From NCBI RefSeq assembly GCF_003386285.1, contig NZ_QPNC01000006.1, forward strand, positions 124,001 to 188,000: a DNA stretch of 64,000 nt. Reading direction: 5' to 3'. The notes under the pieces were generated by a model. The model had not been told where the DNA came from and made no database searches. It saw only the letters and a list, made by a program, of their open reading frames with translations. The DNA comes from Nocardiopsis sp. FIRDI 009. Its GTDB lineage: Bacteria; Actinomycetota; Actinomycetes; Streptosporangiales; Streptosporangiaceae. This document shows positions 1 to 8,081 of this stretch, piece by piece; within the stretch, counting starts at the first letter, position 1; the number at the start of each line of letters is the position of its first letter. Made by a program: the position numbers and the translations under genes.

Positions 1-557
1 ATGAGGCGGACCCCGGACACGGCGCGGCGGGCCGGTTCGAGGTCGATGCCCTCGGGGGTGTCCACGAGGGGGCCGCCGCCGTGGCTGAGCGCGGCGGCCG
101 GTCCGGCGCCGAGGGCGGCCAGCATGCCCGCCCCCGCGTCGTTGGTGGAGCTGCCGCCCAGACCGACGACGACGGTCGTGGCGCCCGCGTCGACCGCTCG
201 AGCGATGAGTTCGCCGACACCGTGGCTGGTGGTCCGACCGGGGTCACGGTCGGCGGCCGGGACCAGGTGGAGCCCGCAGGCCTGCGCGCTCTCCACGTAG
301 GCGGTGGCGGTCTCCGTGTCCAGAAGGTACTCGGCTGTCACGGGCGCGCCGAGGGGGCCGGTGACCCGGGCCTGGTACACCTTGCCGCCCAGGGCGGCGT
401 GCAGGACCTCGACGAAACCCGGGCCGCCGTCGGAGAGCGGGAGCAGTTCGGTCGTGGCGGAGGGGTCGGTCCGGTGCCACCCCTCGGCGACGGCCTGGGC
501 GGCCTCGACCGCGGAGAGGGTTCCGGCGAACTTGTCTGGGGCGATGACGATACGCAC
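1..557 (-). CDS. Glycerate kinase, 3' end missing
   Basis: The visible 185 residues start V-R-I-V-I-A-P-D-K-F and carry LSDGGPGF and GLGGSSTNDAG motifs, which are typical of the GlxK/GarK glycerate 2-kinase family (ATP-dependent phosphorylation of D-glycerate). The start is GTG at 557; the in-frame reading gives the family N-terminus, and a GAGGG stretch lies about 15 nt upstream. An ATG at 565 is out of frame. The gene runs off the left edge, so roughly half of the usual ~370 residues is seen. It follows pspAB by 97 nt on the same strand, but nothing links it functionally to the stress cluster. Confidence 0.88.
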   Translation of the reverse strand, partial: MRIVIAPDKFAGTLSAVEAAQAVAEGWHRTDPSATTELLPLSDGGPGFVEVLHAALGGKVYQARVTGPLGAPVTAEYLLDTETATAYVESAQACGLHLVPAADRDPGRTTSHGVGELIARAVDAGATTVVVGLGGSSTNDAGAGMLAALGAGPAAALSHGGGPLVDTPEGIDLEPARRAVSGVRL

Positions 558-654
558 GTGGCCATTGTGCCGGTCGTCCCTCGGCCACACCAGACCTTCG
601 GAGCAAATTTATCCGTTTTGTGGATTTCTGATTCCACATAACGGAATCTCTGTT

Positions 655-1263
655 CTAGGGGTGCAGCCCCGGCGCCCCGTAGACCGGGAACCAGCGGGAC
701 CGGTCGCGCTCGACCGGCAGGTCGGCGCCGATCGCGGCCTCGACCTGGAGTTCGAGCGCGTTGTCCCGCCGCTGCCCGCCCAACGGCGCGAACGGGTAGA
801 AGGTGCCGCGCTTGTACAGGTAGACCAGCCCCAGCGCGCGGCGCCGCGTGTCGGTGAACCCCACGAGCGAGCACAGCAGCGAGGGGCCGTAGCCGTTCGC
901 CTCCAGCGTCGAGTTGACCGCGTGCAGGTCGGTGACCAGACCGGAGATGTCGGGGTCGGTGACCTCGCCCTCCCCCGGTCGCGCGTCCGCCGCGCGGATG
1001 ACCAGCCAGGTGTAGCCGTAGTCGTCGGCCACCTGCTCCACGGGCGACCCGCCGCCCGCGCCGAGCAGCGCGGTCACGTCCCGTTCCAGGTCGGCGAAGG
1101 CGGCGCCCTCCGCCGACCGGAAGGCCACCGACCCGGTGCCGGTGGGCGAGAAACCCGCCGACGCCCGCAGGGTCAGGGCCGCCGAGGGCAGCCCGAACAG
1201 CGCGTCCAGGTCGGGGCGCGCGGGCTCGGACCGGCCCAGGATCGCACGCCAGAGTCTCTTCAC
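655..1263 (-). CDS. pspAB: PspA-associated protein PspAB
   Basis: This 202-residue soluble protein starts at GTG (MKRLWRAILGRSEPAR). It matches the actinobacterial protein found with PspA and HtpX and usually named PspAB. Its molecular activity is not established, and I see no catalytic motif or membrane segment. It lies 32 nt downstream of htpX on the same strand, so the two are probably co-transcribed. The C-terminal half (residues ~130-200) contains a conserved YLYKRGTFYPFAP block. The family call rests on sequence character and on the pspA-pspAA-htpX-pspAB order. Confidence 0.82.
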   Translation of the reverse strand: MKRLWRAILGRSEPARPDLDALFGLPSAALTLRASAGFSPTGTGSVAFRSAEGAAFADLERDVTALLGAGGGSPVEQVADDYGYTWLVIRAADARPGEGEVTDPDISGLVTDLHAVNSTLEANGYGPSLLCSLVGFTDTRRRALGLVYLYKRGTFYPFAPLGGQRRDNALELQVEAAIGADLPVERDRSRWFPVYGAPGLHP

Positions 1264-1295
1264 GGGTGCCTCGCCTCGGTGTCGTGGAGTGGTGG

Positions 1296-2222
1296 TCAGG
1301 ACCCCTGGCCGAGTTGCCGGGAGATCTCGGCCAGCTGGGCCAGGCGCTGGTCCACCGGAGGATGCGTGGCGACCAGGCGGCTCATGCTGAAGCCCTTCCG
1401 GGTGAGGGCGGGGGCGAAGAAGAAGGCGTTGAACGGTTCGGCCTGCCGCAGGTCCCGGGTGGGGATGCGGGCCATGTCACCGGTGATCCTGGTGAGCGCG
1501 CTGCCCAGCGCCGACGGACGACCGGTCAGGTAGGCGGCGGAGCGGTCCGCCGACAGCTCCCGGTAGCGGGACAGCGCCCGGGTCAGCAGGAAACTCAGCG
1601 CCCACGCGACCGCGCTGACCAGCACCACCAGGAGCGCGATCACCGCGGGCGCCGGCCCGCCGTTGTTGCTCCGCCCCCCGGCGGCCCCGCTGAACGCGGC
1701 GAAGCGCAGGCCCGCCTGGGTCAGGAAGCCCGCGACGATGCCGAGGAACCCGGCGACGGTCATGACCATGACGTCGCGGTGCGCCACGTGGGACAGCTCG
1801 TGCGCCAGGACCGCCTCCAGCTCCCGGCCCTCCAGGCGCCGGAGGAGCCCGGTGGTCACACAGATCACGGAGCTCTTCTCGCTGTGCCCGGTCGCGAAGG
1901 CGTTGGGCACGTCGGAGTCGGCGATCCCGACGCGCGGTTTGGCCATGTCGGCCATGGCGCACAGCCGGTCGATCACGGCGTGCAGCTCGGGCGCCTGCTG
2001 GGGACCGACCTCGCGCGCGCCCATGGAGAACATGGCGATCTTGTCGGAGGCGAAGTAGGAGAAGAGCGCGAACCCCCCGACCACCAGGAGGACCAGCCAG
2101 ATACTCATGCCGACCAGGACGAGGCCGACGACGAAGGCGACGTAGACCAGGGCGAGCAGGCCCATGGTCGTCACCATCCGTGTGGTGAGCCCCCGGTCCG
2201 GCCTGAACTTCGAACCCGCCAT
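1296..2222 (-). CDS. htpX: M48 zinc metalloprotease HtpX
   Basis: This is a membrane-bound zinc endopeptidase that degrades damaged or misfolded membrane proteins. The 308-residue product has two N-terminal hydrophobic helices (about 20-57), the zinc motif HELSH at residues 141-145 and the third ligand Glu222 in RYRELSAD. Two further hydrophobic stretches (152-175 and 190-215) flank the active site. The ATG at 2222 is chosen because GGGAGGAG lies 5-6 nt upstream; an in-frame TTG at 2237 has no such site. The gene belongs to the PspA-HtpX cluster, consistent with envelope quality control. A 16-bp perfect hairpin upstream suggests it can be transcribed separately from pspA-pspAA. Confidence 0.93.
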   Translation of the reverse strand: MAGSKFRPDRGLTTRMVTTMGLLALVYVAFVVGLVLVGMSIWLVLLVVGGFALFSYFASDKIAMFSMGAREVGPQQAPELHAVIDRLCAMADMAKPRVGIADSDVPNAFATGHSEKSSVICVTTGLLRRLEGRELEAVLAHELSHVAHRDVMVMTVAGFLGIVAGFLTQAGLRFAAFSGAAGGRSNNGGPAPAVIALLVVLVSAVAWALSFLLTRALSRYRELSADRSAAYLTGRPSALGSALTRITGDMARIPTRDLRQAEPFNAFFFAPALTRKGFSMSRLVATHPPVDQRLAQLAEISRQLGQGS

Positions 2223-2287
2223 GACGACTCCTCCCAACCCGTGGTTCGGAGTCTAGTTCGCCCAGGTCGGAAAGGGTTTCAGACACA

Positions 2288-2327
2288 CCACGGCCGCCGT
2301 GACGCCCAAGGGTCACGGCGGCCGTGG
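2288..2327. terminator. Strong hairpin between pspAA and htpX
   Basis: A perfect 16-bp inverted repeat (2288-2303 with 2312-2327) has an 8-nt loop. It lies in the 223-nt gap between the pspAA stop and the htpX start. There is no T tract, as is usual for terminators in high-GC actinomycetes. It probably ends or attenuates the pspA-pspAA transcript. Confidence 0.6.
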
Positions 2328-2445
2328 ACGAAGCACGCGCACGCTGTCGCGGGGCGCGCCGCACCGGCCTCACCGGTCCGCGCGCACCGCTGTCGTGGGC
2401 CGGACGGACCGCCTGGACGGAGGGCGGCGTACCCGGCCGGTCGGG

Positions 2446-2724
2446 TCAGCCGGGGATGAGGCCGTCGTCCTGGAGCATCTCCCGCACCTCGGCCATCGTG
2501 GCGTCGGCGGGCGGGAGGATCACCTGGGAGGGCTTGAGGTCCTCGGGCGGCAACGGCTTGCCGTCCTGCCGCACCCTGGCCAGCAGGTCGTGCAGGGCCT
2601 GACGGAACGTGGCCTCGTCACCGGACTCGATCGCCGCCTCCAGCTGGGCGTCGACGGAGTTCAGGACGTCGAGGTCGGCGTCGGTGAGGTCGAGCTGCCC
2701 CTCACCCAGGATGCGAACGATCAC
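2446..2724 (-). CDS. pspAA: PspA-associated protein PspAA
   Basis: This 92-residue acidic protein (MIVRILGEGQLDLTDADLDVLN...) matches PspAA, the small partner encoded directly after pspA in actinobacteria. No enzymatic motif is present. Its ATG overlaps the pspA stop by 4 nt (ATGA), indicating translational coupling. The conserved N-terminal IVRILGEGQ strand and the residues between about 40 and 70 resemble the family. The exact role (PspA binding or regulation) is inferred from its neighbours. Confidence 0.85.
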   Translation of the reverse strand: MIVRILGEGQLDLTDADLDVLNSVDAQLEAAIESGDEATFRQALHDLLARVRQDGKPLPPEDLKPSQVILPPADATMAEVREMLQDDGLIPG

Positions 2725-3479
2725 GAGCCCTCCCGGTTGTTGCCGCCCTCGATCTGCGGGGCCGAGGCACCGCCGTTGCCCTGTCCGAGCTCCATCTTCA
2801 TGCGCTCCAGCTCGGCGTCGACACCGGAGGTGCTGGCCATCCGGTCCAGCTCGGCCTGGATGTCGTCCTTGGCGGTGCCGGTGACGTCGTCGAGCGCCCC
2901 GGAGGCCAGGAGTTCGTCGACGGCGCCCGCGCGCGCCTGCATCTCGGCGGTCTTGTCCTCGGCGCGCTGCACCGCCATGCCGACGTCGCCCATCTCCTCC
3001 GAGATCCCGGAGAAGGCCTCGCTGATCTGCGTCTGGGCCTGGGCGGCGGTGTAGGTGGCCTTGATGGTCTCCTTGCGCGTGCGGAAGGAGTCCACCTTGG
3101 CCTGGAGGCGCTGGGCCGCCATCGTGAGCTTCTGCTCCTCGCCCTGGAGGTTGGCGTGCTGCTCACGCAGGCCCTCGATCTGGCTCGCCAGACCGGAGCG
3201 CCGGGTCAGGGCCTCACGGGCCAGGTCCTCACGGCCCTGGCCGAGAGCCGCGCGACCCTGGTTCTCCAGCTTCTCGGACTGCTGCTCCAACTGCTGGATC
3301 TGCAACTCGACGCGCTTGCGGGAGGTGGCGACGTCCGCGACGCCGCGCCGAACCTTCTGCAGGAGCTCAAGCTGCTTCTGGTATGAGTAGTCGAGTGTCT
3401 CCCTGGGGTCCTCGACCGAGTCCAGGGCCTTGTTGGCCTTGGACTTGAAGATCATCGAAAGTCGCTGAAACACGCTCAT
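2721..3479 (-). CDS. pspA: Phage shock protein A homologue PspA
   Basis: A PspA/IM30 (ESCRT-III superfamily) protein that binds the inner face of the cytoplasmic membrane and stabilises it under stress. The 252 residues start with the amphipathic helix MSVFQRLSMIFKSKANKALD, followed by the family motif DPRETLDYSYQKQ. Long Gln/Glu/Lys/Arg-rich coiled coil runs to about residue 190, and the C-terminal tail is flexible and Gly/Asn-rich (about 228-252). The gene is divergent from the DUF3043 gene, with 117 nt between the two starts. It heads the pspA-pspAA pair; htpX and pspAB follow beyond a hairpin. Confidence 0.93.
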   Translation of the reverse strand: MSVFQRLSMIFKSKANKALDSVEDPRETLDYSYQKQLELLQKVRRGVADVATSRKRVELQIQQLEQQSEKLENQGRAALGQGREDLAREALTRRSGLASQIEGLREQHANLQGEEQKLTMAAQRLQAKVDSFRTRKETIKATYTAAQAQTQISEAFSGISEEMGDVGMAVQRAEDKTAEMQARAGAVDELLASGALDDVTGTAKDDIQAELDRMASTSGVDAELERMKMELGQGNGGASAPQIEGGNNREGS

Positions 3480-3596
3480 CGGCGTGGCCGTCCCCTTCTC
3501 GGTGCGTACATCGGCTGTTCCCAGCGGGCGCTTCGCCCAACCCTACGCGGTCTGGCCCGCGGTCGCCATAAAGCTGTGACCGGCTACCCTGAAGGT

Positions 3597-4235
3597 GTGT
3601 TCCGACGTCGCTCCGCCACCGCAGCCACGGATTCGAAGCGTGCCGAATCCACCAGCCAAGAGGCCACTGAGGCCACCCAACCTAAGGGATATACCCCTAA
3701 GAAGGGTGTCCCCACCCCAAAGCGCAAGGAATCCGAACGTGACCTGCGCAGGCCGCTCAACGTCCCGCAGTCGCGCAAGGAGGCCTACCGGGCCTACCAG
3801 GAGCGCCTCGACCGCCAGCGTGGACGCAAGGCCCGAAACGCGGGCGCTCCCAAGGGCGAGGAGCGCTACTTCCGCCAGCAGGACATGGGTGAGGCCAGGG
3901 CCTTCGCCCGCGACTTCGTCGACTCCCGGCGCTGCGTCAGCGAGTTCTTCCTCCCGCTGTCCGTGCTCATCCTCGCGCTGTCCCTGGTGAGCGTGCCCCT
4001 CGTGCAGATGGCCGTGTACCCGCTGTTCGTGCTCATGATGGTCACGATCGTCACCGAGGGCGTCATCGTGGGCCGCACGGTCAAGAAGCGTGCCGCCGAG
4101 TACTTCCCCGACGACCCGCTGGTCAAGGGCGCGGGCTGGTACGCGGCGATGCGGCAGATCCAGTTCCGCCGCCTGCGCCTGCCCAAGCCCCGGTTGAAGG
4201 TCCGCGACGACCCCACGCCGCGCCACGCGCGCTGA
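3597..4235 (+). CDS. DUF3043 membrane protein
   Basis: A 212-residue actinobacterial protein of unknown function. The N-terminus is basic and Lys/Arg/Pro-rich (KGYTPKKGVPTPKR). A conserved region with REAYRAYQERLD-like and DSRRCVSEFF blocks follows, then two membrane helices at about residues 118-138 and 141-160, then a cytosolic tail with AEYFPDD and WYAAMRQIQ. The start is placed at GTG 3597, giving the usual MFRRRS N-terminus. TACCCT at 3585-3590 lies 6 nt before it, which fits a leaderless transcript. An in-frame GTG at 3576 would add seven residues and has no ribosome binding site. Confidence 0.82.
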   Translation: MFRRRSATAATDSKRAESTSQEATEATQPKGYTPKKGVPTPKRKESERDLRRPLNVPQSRKEAYRAYQERLDRQRGRKARNAGAPKGEERYFRQQDMGEARAFARDFVDSRRCVSEFFLPLSVLILALSLVSVPLVQMAVYPLFVLMMVTIVTEGVIVGRTVKKRAAEYFPDDPLVKGAGWYAAMRQIQFRRLRLPKPRLKVRDDPTPRHAR

Positions 4236-4367
4236 GGTCGGGCGGCCGCGAACGGTGAGCGGGGCCGGTGCGTGCGCCGGCCCTTCGCTCGACCCTTCAT
4301 GGGAGCGATCCCACTCCGGTTCCGGCGGCCTCGCACACCGGCGCGCTCCCCCGCTACAGTGCTCCGC

Positions 4368-5375
4368 ATGAAGTTTCGGCATCTGGGCAACAGCGGTCTG
4401 GTCGTCAGCGAGATCGCCTACGGGAACTGGATCACACACGGCTCTCAGGTCGAGGAGGAGACCGCCGCCGCCTGCGTGCGCGCGGCGCTGGACGCGGGTG
4501 TCACCACGTTCGACACCGCGGACGTCTACGCGCAGGGCAGGGCCGAGGAGGTCCTCGGCCGGGCGCTGAAGGGCGAGCGCCGCGACGGGCTGGAGATCTT
4601 CTCCAAGGTGTTCTGGCCCATGGGCGAGGGGCAGAACGACAAGGGGCTGTCCCGCAAGCACATCATCCGCGGCGCGGAGGACTCCCTCCGCCGGCTGGGA
4701 ACCGACTACCTGGACCTGTACCAGGCGCACCGGTTCGACTACACGACCCCGCTGGAGGAGACCATGCGGGCCTTCGAGGACCTGGTCCGCCAGGGCAAGG
4801 TCCTCTACGTGGGCGTCTCCGAGTGGCGGGCCGAGGAGATCGAGCGGGCGCTGAAGATCGCCGACGAGATGGGGTTCGACCGCATCGTCTCCAACCAGCC
4901 GCAGTACAACATGGTGTGGCGGGTCATCGAGTCCGAGGTCGTGCCGGTGTGCGAACGCGAGGGCATCGGCCAGATCGTGTGGTCGCCCATCGCGGGCGGG
5001 GTGCTCACCGGCAAGTACCGCCCGGGTCAGGCCGCGCCGAGCGGCTCGCGCGGGGCCGACCCGAAGAGCAGCCACTTCGTCAGGGACATGACCGAGGACG
5101 AGGCGCTCCTGCGGAAGGTCGCCGAACTGGAGCCGCTCGCCGCCGAGGCGGGTCTGAGCATGGCGCAGCTGGCCGTCGCCTGGGTCCTGCGCAACCGGAA
5201 CGTGTCCGCCGCGATCGTCGGCGCCTCCCGGCCGGAGCAGGTGCGCGACAACGTCGGCGCGTCCGGGGTCGAACTCGACGACGCGCTGGTCGCCCGCATC
5301 GACGAGATCCTGGGCGACAGCGTCCGACGGGACCCCGCGCTCACCCGCAGCCCCGAGGACGTCCGCGACCTCTAG
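4368..5375 (+). CDS. Aldo/keto reductase
   Basis: A 335-residue NADPH-dependent TIM-barrel reductase, closest in style to the MgrA/potassium-channel beta-subunit branch. The catalytic tetrad can be read as Asp49, Tyr54, Lys80 and His121 (FDTADVY, FSKVFW, YQAHRFD). The cofactor-binding C-terminal block is AAIVGASRPEQVRDN. The start is ATG 4368; a TACAGT hexamer at 4355-4360, 7 nt upstream, suggests a leaderless mRNA. An in-frame start at 4272 would add 32 Arg/Pro-rich residues outside the family. The gene stands alone with a terminator immediately downstream. The substrate cannot be told. Confidence 0.9.
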   Translation: MKFRHLGNSGLVVSEIAYGNWITHGSQVEEETAAACVRAALDAGVTTFDTADVYAQGRAEEVLGRALKGERRDGLEIFSKVFWPMGEGQNDKGLSRKHIIRGAEDSLRRLGTDYLDLYQAHRFDYTTPLEETMRAFEDLVRQGKVLYVGVSEWRAEEIERALKIADEMGFDRIVSNQPQYNMVWRVIESEVVPVCEREGIGQIVWSPIAGGVLTGKYRPGQAAPSGSRGADPKSSHFVRDMTEDEALLRKVAELEPLAAEAGLSMAQLAVAWVLRNRNVSAAIVGASRPEQVRDNVGASGVELDDALVARIDEILGDSVRRDPALTRSPEDVRDL

Positions 5376-5389
5376 CCGGACCGGACGCG

Positions 5390-5420
5390 CGCCCCGGCGC
5401 CCGACACGGGCGCCGGGGCG
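5390..5420 (+). terminator. Terminator after aldo/keto reductase
   Basis: A 13-bp perfect GC-rich stem (5390-5402 with 5408-5420) has a 5-nt loop, 15 nt after the stop codon. Confidence 0.75.
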
Positions 5421-5580
5421 GTCCGGTGGGAGAGCCTGAAGCGGAAGCGGTCGACGCGCCCCGGGGGACGGACTGAGGGAGGTCGACGAGTTCGGGCACC
5501 GCGAGGACGCGGAGGCCGGGTACCGGATCGTCCCGTCGGGGCAGGTCTCCCGCGCAGCTCCACGTGGTGGCGGGGAGGGG

Positions 5581-5787
5581 TTACCCGGCCTCGTCCAGGG
5601 ACATCACGTAGCTCTCCCGGTCGCCGTCCATCAGCGCGACCCGCTCCACACCGGACTCGGAGAGCTCCCTCCAGTGCTCCCCCAGCCAGCTCTCCGCGTC
5701 GCCCCGCGAGGTGAAGACCTCCTCAGGCAGGTCCGCGCCCCGGGGCGCACCGTCGTCGGCCCCGATGTACCGCCAGGTCCACGCCAT
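5581..5787 (-). CDS. Small conserved actinobacterial protein
   Basis: This 68-residue acidic protein (MAWTWRYIGADD...) resembles short uncharacterised proteins common in streptomycetes and relatives. It has MAWTWRY at the N-terminus, a GDAESWLGEHWRELxxxGV block and a hydrophobic-acidic tail. The ATG at 5787 follows GAAGGGCGG, a reasonable ribosome binding site. An upstream ATG at 5868 would add 27 residues unlike the family. It has no membrane segment or signal. The function is unknown, and it is divergent from cobU. Confidence 0.65.
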   Translation of the reverse strand: MAWTWRYIGADDGAPRGADLPEEVFTSRGDAESWLGEHWRELSESGVERVALMDGDRESYVMSLDEAG

Positions 5788-5885
5788 GTCCGGCCGCCCT
5801 TCGTCACGGGTCTCCCGGTGTCCGTCACCGGCTCCTGCCCCGAGCTTAACCAAGGCTTGGCGCGTCATGTTGTTTACTTCTTCGG

Positions 5886-6989
5886 GTGCGTATCCGATTT
5901 CTCGGGACAGCGGGTCACGCGGGCTGGCCGGCCCCGCAGTGCACCTGCGCCTCCTGCAACCAGGCCCAGGCGGAGCGCCGCCTGCCGCTGCGCGTGACCG
6001 TCGACGACCGCTTCCGGCTCCGGGCGGAGGGCGCGGCCGGACCGGTGCCCCCGGGGTACACGGTCACGCGCACCCCGGACGGCGTCCTGGTCGAGGGGCC
6101 CGACGGCGGACGTCTGATGTTCGCGCGCTCCGCGCCGGGGCCGCTGCCGGGCGTGCCCCCCGTCGAGTCCGACCGCGACGACGCCTCCGGCTACGCGTCG
6201 GCGGCGCCGCCCCAGCAGGTGGACATGGTGATCGTCGACGTGGCGCAGCGGCCGGAGGTCATCGGCGAGCTGCGGCGGTCGGGGGTGATCGGGGTGACCA
6301 CCGCGGTCGTGGCGGTCGGCGGTGACCACCGGGTCCGCTCCCCCGGGGAGTTCGCCCGCAGGGCGCGGCTGTGGGGGGCGTTCGCCCCCGGCGACGGTCA
6401 CGTGATGTCGTGCCCGCCCGCCGTGTGGCCCGAGTCCCGGCCGCGCGGCCCGCACCGCGTGCTGGTCACCGGCGGGGCCCGTTCCGGCAAGTCGACCGAG
6501 GCCGAACTCCGGCTGCTCGCCGAGCCCCAGGTGGTCTACGCCGCCACCGGCCCCGTGCCCGACCCGGCGGAGGACCCCGAGTGGGCGGAGCGGGTCGCGG
6601 CGCACGCCAACCGCCGTCCCTGGTGGTGGCGGACCGAGGAGACCTCCGACCTGGTGGGCCTGCTCAAGGGGGTGCGCGGCTCGGTCCTGGTCGACTGCCT
6701 GGGCACCTGGCTGACCGACGTCATGGACCGGCACGGGATGTGGGCCGACCCGCCCGGCCAGGACGCCCCGGAACGGGTGGAGGCGGAGATCCACGACCTG
6801 CTGGAGGCGTGGCGGACCACCCAGGCCTACGTGGTGGCGGTGACCAACGAGGTCGGCGCGGGCGTGGTCCCCGCGACGCCCGCCGGGCGCCTGTTCCGCG
6901 ACCACCTGGGCAGGCTCAACCAGTGGGTGGGGGCCGAGTCCGAGGAGGTCGTCCTGGTGACGGCGGGCCGCGTCCTGGACCTGCCGTGA
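5886..6989 (+). CDS. cobU: Adenosylcobinamide kinase/guanylyltransferase with extra N-domain
   Basis: The C-terminal ~175 residues are a CobU/CobP domain. It phosphorylates adenosylcobinamide and attaches GMP in nucleotide-loop assembly of cobalamin. Visible motifs are the P-loop GGARSGKST (about residues 197-205), YAATGPVPD, DCLGTWLTD and VTNEVGAGVVP. The first ~185 residues resemble the start of a metallo-beta-lactamase fold (FLGTAGHAGWPAPQCTCASC), but no HxHxDH metal motif is present. Similar fused forms are known in actinobacteria. The start is GTG 5886. The stop overlaps the cobS start by 4 nt, so the two are coupled. I see no cobalamin riboswitch upstream. Confidence 0.9.
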   Translation: MRIRFLGTAGHAGWPAPQCTCASCNQAQAERRLPLRVTVDDRFRLRAEGAAGPVPPGYTVTRTPDGVLVEGPDGGRLMFARSAPGPLPGVPPVESDRDDASGYASAAPPQQVDMVIVDVAQRPEVIGELRRSGVIGVTTAVVAVGGDHRVRSPGEFARRARLWGAFAPGDGHVMSCPPAVWPESRPRGPHRVLVTGGARSGKSTEAELRLLAEPQVVYAATGPVPDPAEDPEWAERVAAHANRRPWWWRTEETSDLVGLLKGVRGSVLVDCLGTWLTDVMDRHGMWADPPGQDAPERVEAEIHDLLEAWRTTQAYVVAVTNEVGAGVVPATPAGRLFRDHLGRLNQWVGAESEEVVLVTAGRVLDLP

Positions 6990-7774
6990 GCGGGGACGCC
7001 GCCGCGGGCGCGCGTATGGCCCTGGGCACGTTCACCGTCGTTCCCGTGCACGTGGGGCGGGTGGACCGCGCGGCCGCCGGGTGGGCGATGTTCTGGGCGG
7101 CGCCGCTGGGCGCGGTGCTCGGCGCCCTCCTCGGAGCCGTCGCCGTGGCGGGCGCGGCCCTCGGCCTGTCCGACCCGCTGGCCGCGCTGTTGGCCGTGGG
7201 CCTGGGGGCGCTGCTCACCCGGGGACTGCACCTGGACGGACTGGCCGACCTCGCCGACGGGTTCGGCAGCAACCGGCCCGCCGCGGGTGCGCTGGAGGTG
7301 ATGCGGCGGTCGGACATCGGCCCGTTCGGCGTCGTCACCCTGGTGGTCGTGCTGGCCGCGCAGGTGCTGGCGCTCGGACAACTGGTCGGGACGTCCCCCG
7401 GGGCCGCCCTGGCCGGTGCGGCCGCCGCGTGGGCGGCGGGGCGGCTGGCGGTCACCCTGGCGTGTACGCCACGGGTGCCCTCGGCCCGGCCCGAGGGCCT
7501 GGGCGCGCTGGTGTCGGGCACGGTGGGTGTCCGCCTCGCCGTGGCTGGCTGCGGGGTCGTCGCCGCGGTGTGCGCGGCGGCCTGGCTCCACTCCCCCCTC
7601 TCGGCCGCGGGCTGCGCGGTCGGGGCCGCGGCCGGCCTTCTCGTGGCGGGCGCGCTGCTGCGGCGCGCGGTACGGCGCCTCGGTGGGATCACGGGTGACG
7701 TGTTGGGTGCCCTGGTGGAGTCGGCGACGGCGGCGACACTGGTCACGGCGGCGGCCGTCACCGCCTGGGCGTGA
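6986..7774 (+). CDS. cobS: Adenosylcobinamide-GDP ribazoletransferase (cobalamin synthase)
   Basis: An integral membrane enzyme that joins adenosylcobinamide-GDP to alpha-ribazole (phosphate), the last assembly step of the cobalamin nucleotide loop. The 262-residue product has about six hydrophobic helices and the family signature LHLDGLADLADGF followed by EVMRRSDIGPFG. The length matches the family (about 250). The GTG start overlaps the cobU stop (GTGA), showing an operon with direct functional linkage. No other cobalamin genes lie nearby. Confidence 0.93.
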   Translation: MSGDAAAGARMALGTFTVVPVHVGRVDRAAAGWAMFWAAPLGAVLGALLGAVAVAGAALGLSDPLAALLAVGLGALLTRGLHLDGLADLADGFGSNRPAAGALEVMRRSDIGPFGVVTLVVVLAAQVLALGQLVGTSPGAALAGAAAAWAAGRLAVTLACTPRVPSARPEGLGALVSGTVGVRLAVAGCGVVAAVCAAAWLHSPLSAAGCAVGAAAGLLVAGALLRRAVRRLGGITGDVLGALVESATAATLVTAAAVTAWA

Positions 7775-8081
7775 CCGGTCCGGCCGTGGCCCGGCCCCAC
7801 CTCGTACCAATCTCCAAGCGGACCACGGGCCGATGTCACCAGCATCACATTTTTTCACACGGAGTTTCGCGCACCGCCCGCGTGGGCAGCACCGACCGCC
7901 CCGGGCGATCCCGTACGGCACCCCCCACCGGCGGCCAGAGCCCGCCTCCCAGCGTGGGGTGGGTGTGGCCGCCCCGGGGAACACCCCTGCTCCCGCCGCG
8001 CGCGGAGTGTCCCGTCAGCGCCCGGGAGGGTGCGGGGTGCCGCGTCGCCGCCGTGTTCACGAGGCGACTAGCATCGGGGGC
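7775..8081. other. Gene-free gap cobS-pepA
   Basis: About 307 nt without a convincing gene. The short open frames here have no ribosome binding sites and are antisense to one another. I found no riboswitch or strong terminator. The last 13 nt hold the predicted pepA -10 hexamer. Confidence 0.6.

Noticed and set aside
7775-8081. Possible cobalamin riboswitch near cobU-cobS
   Set aside because: No B12-box-like core or conserved stems were seen upstream of cobU or in the gap after cobS.
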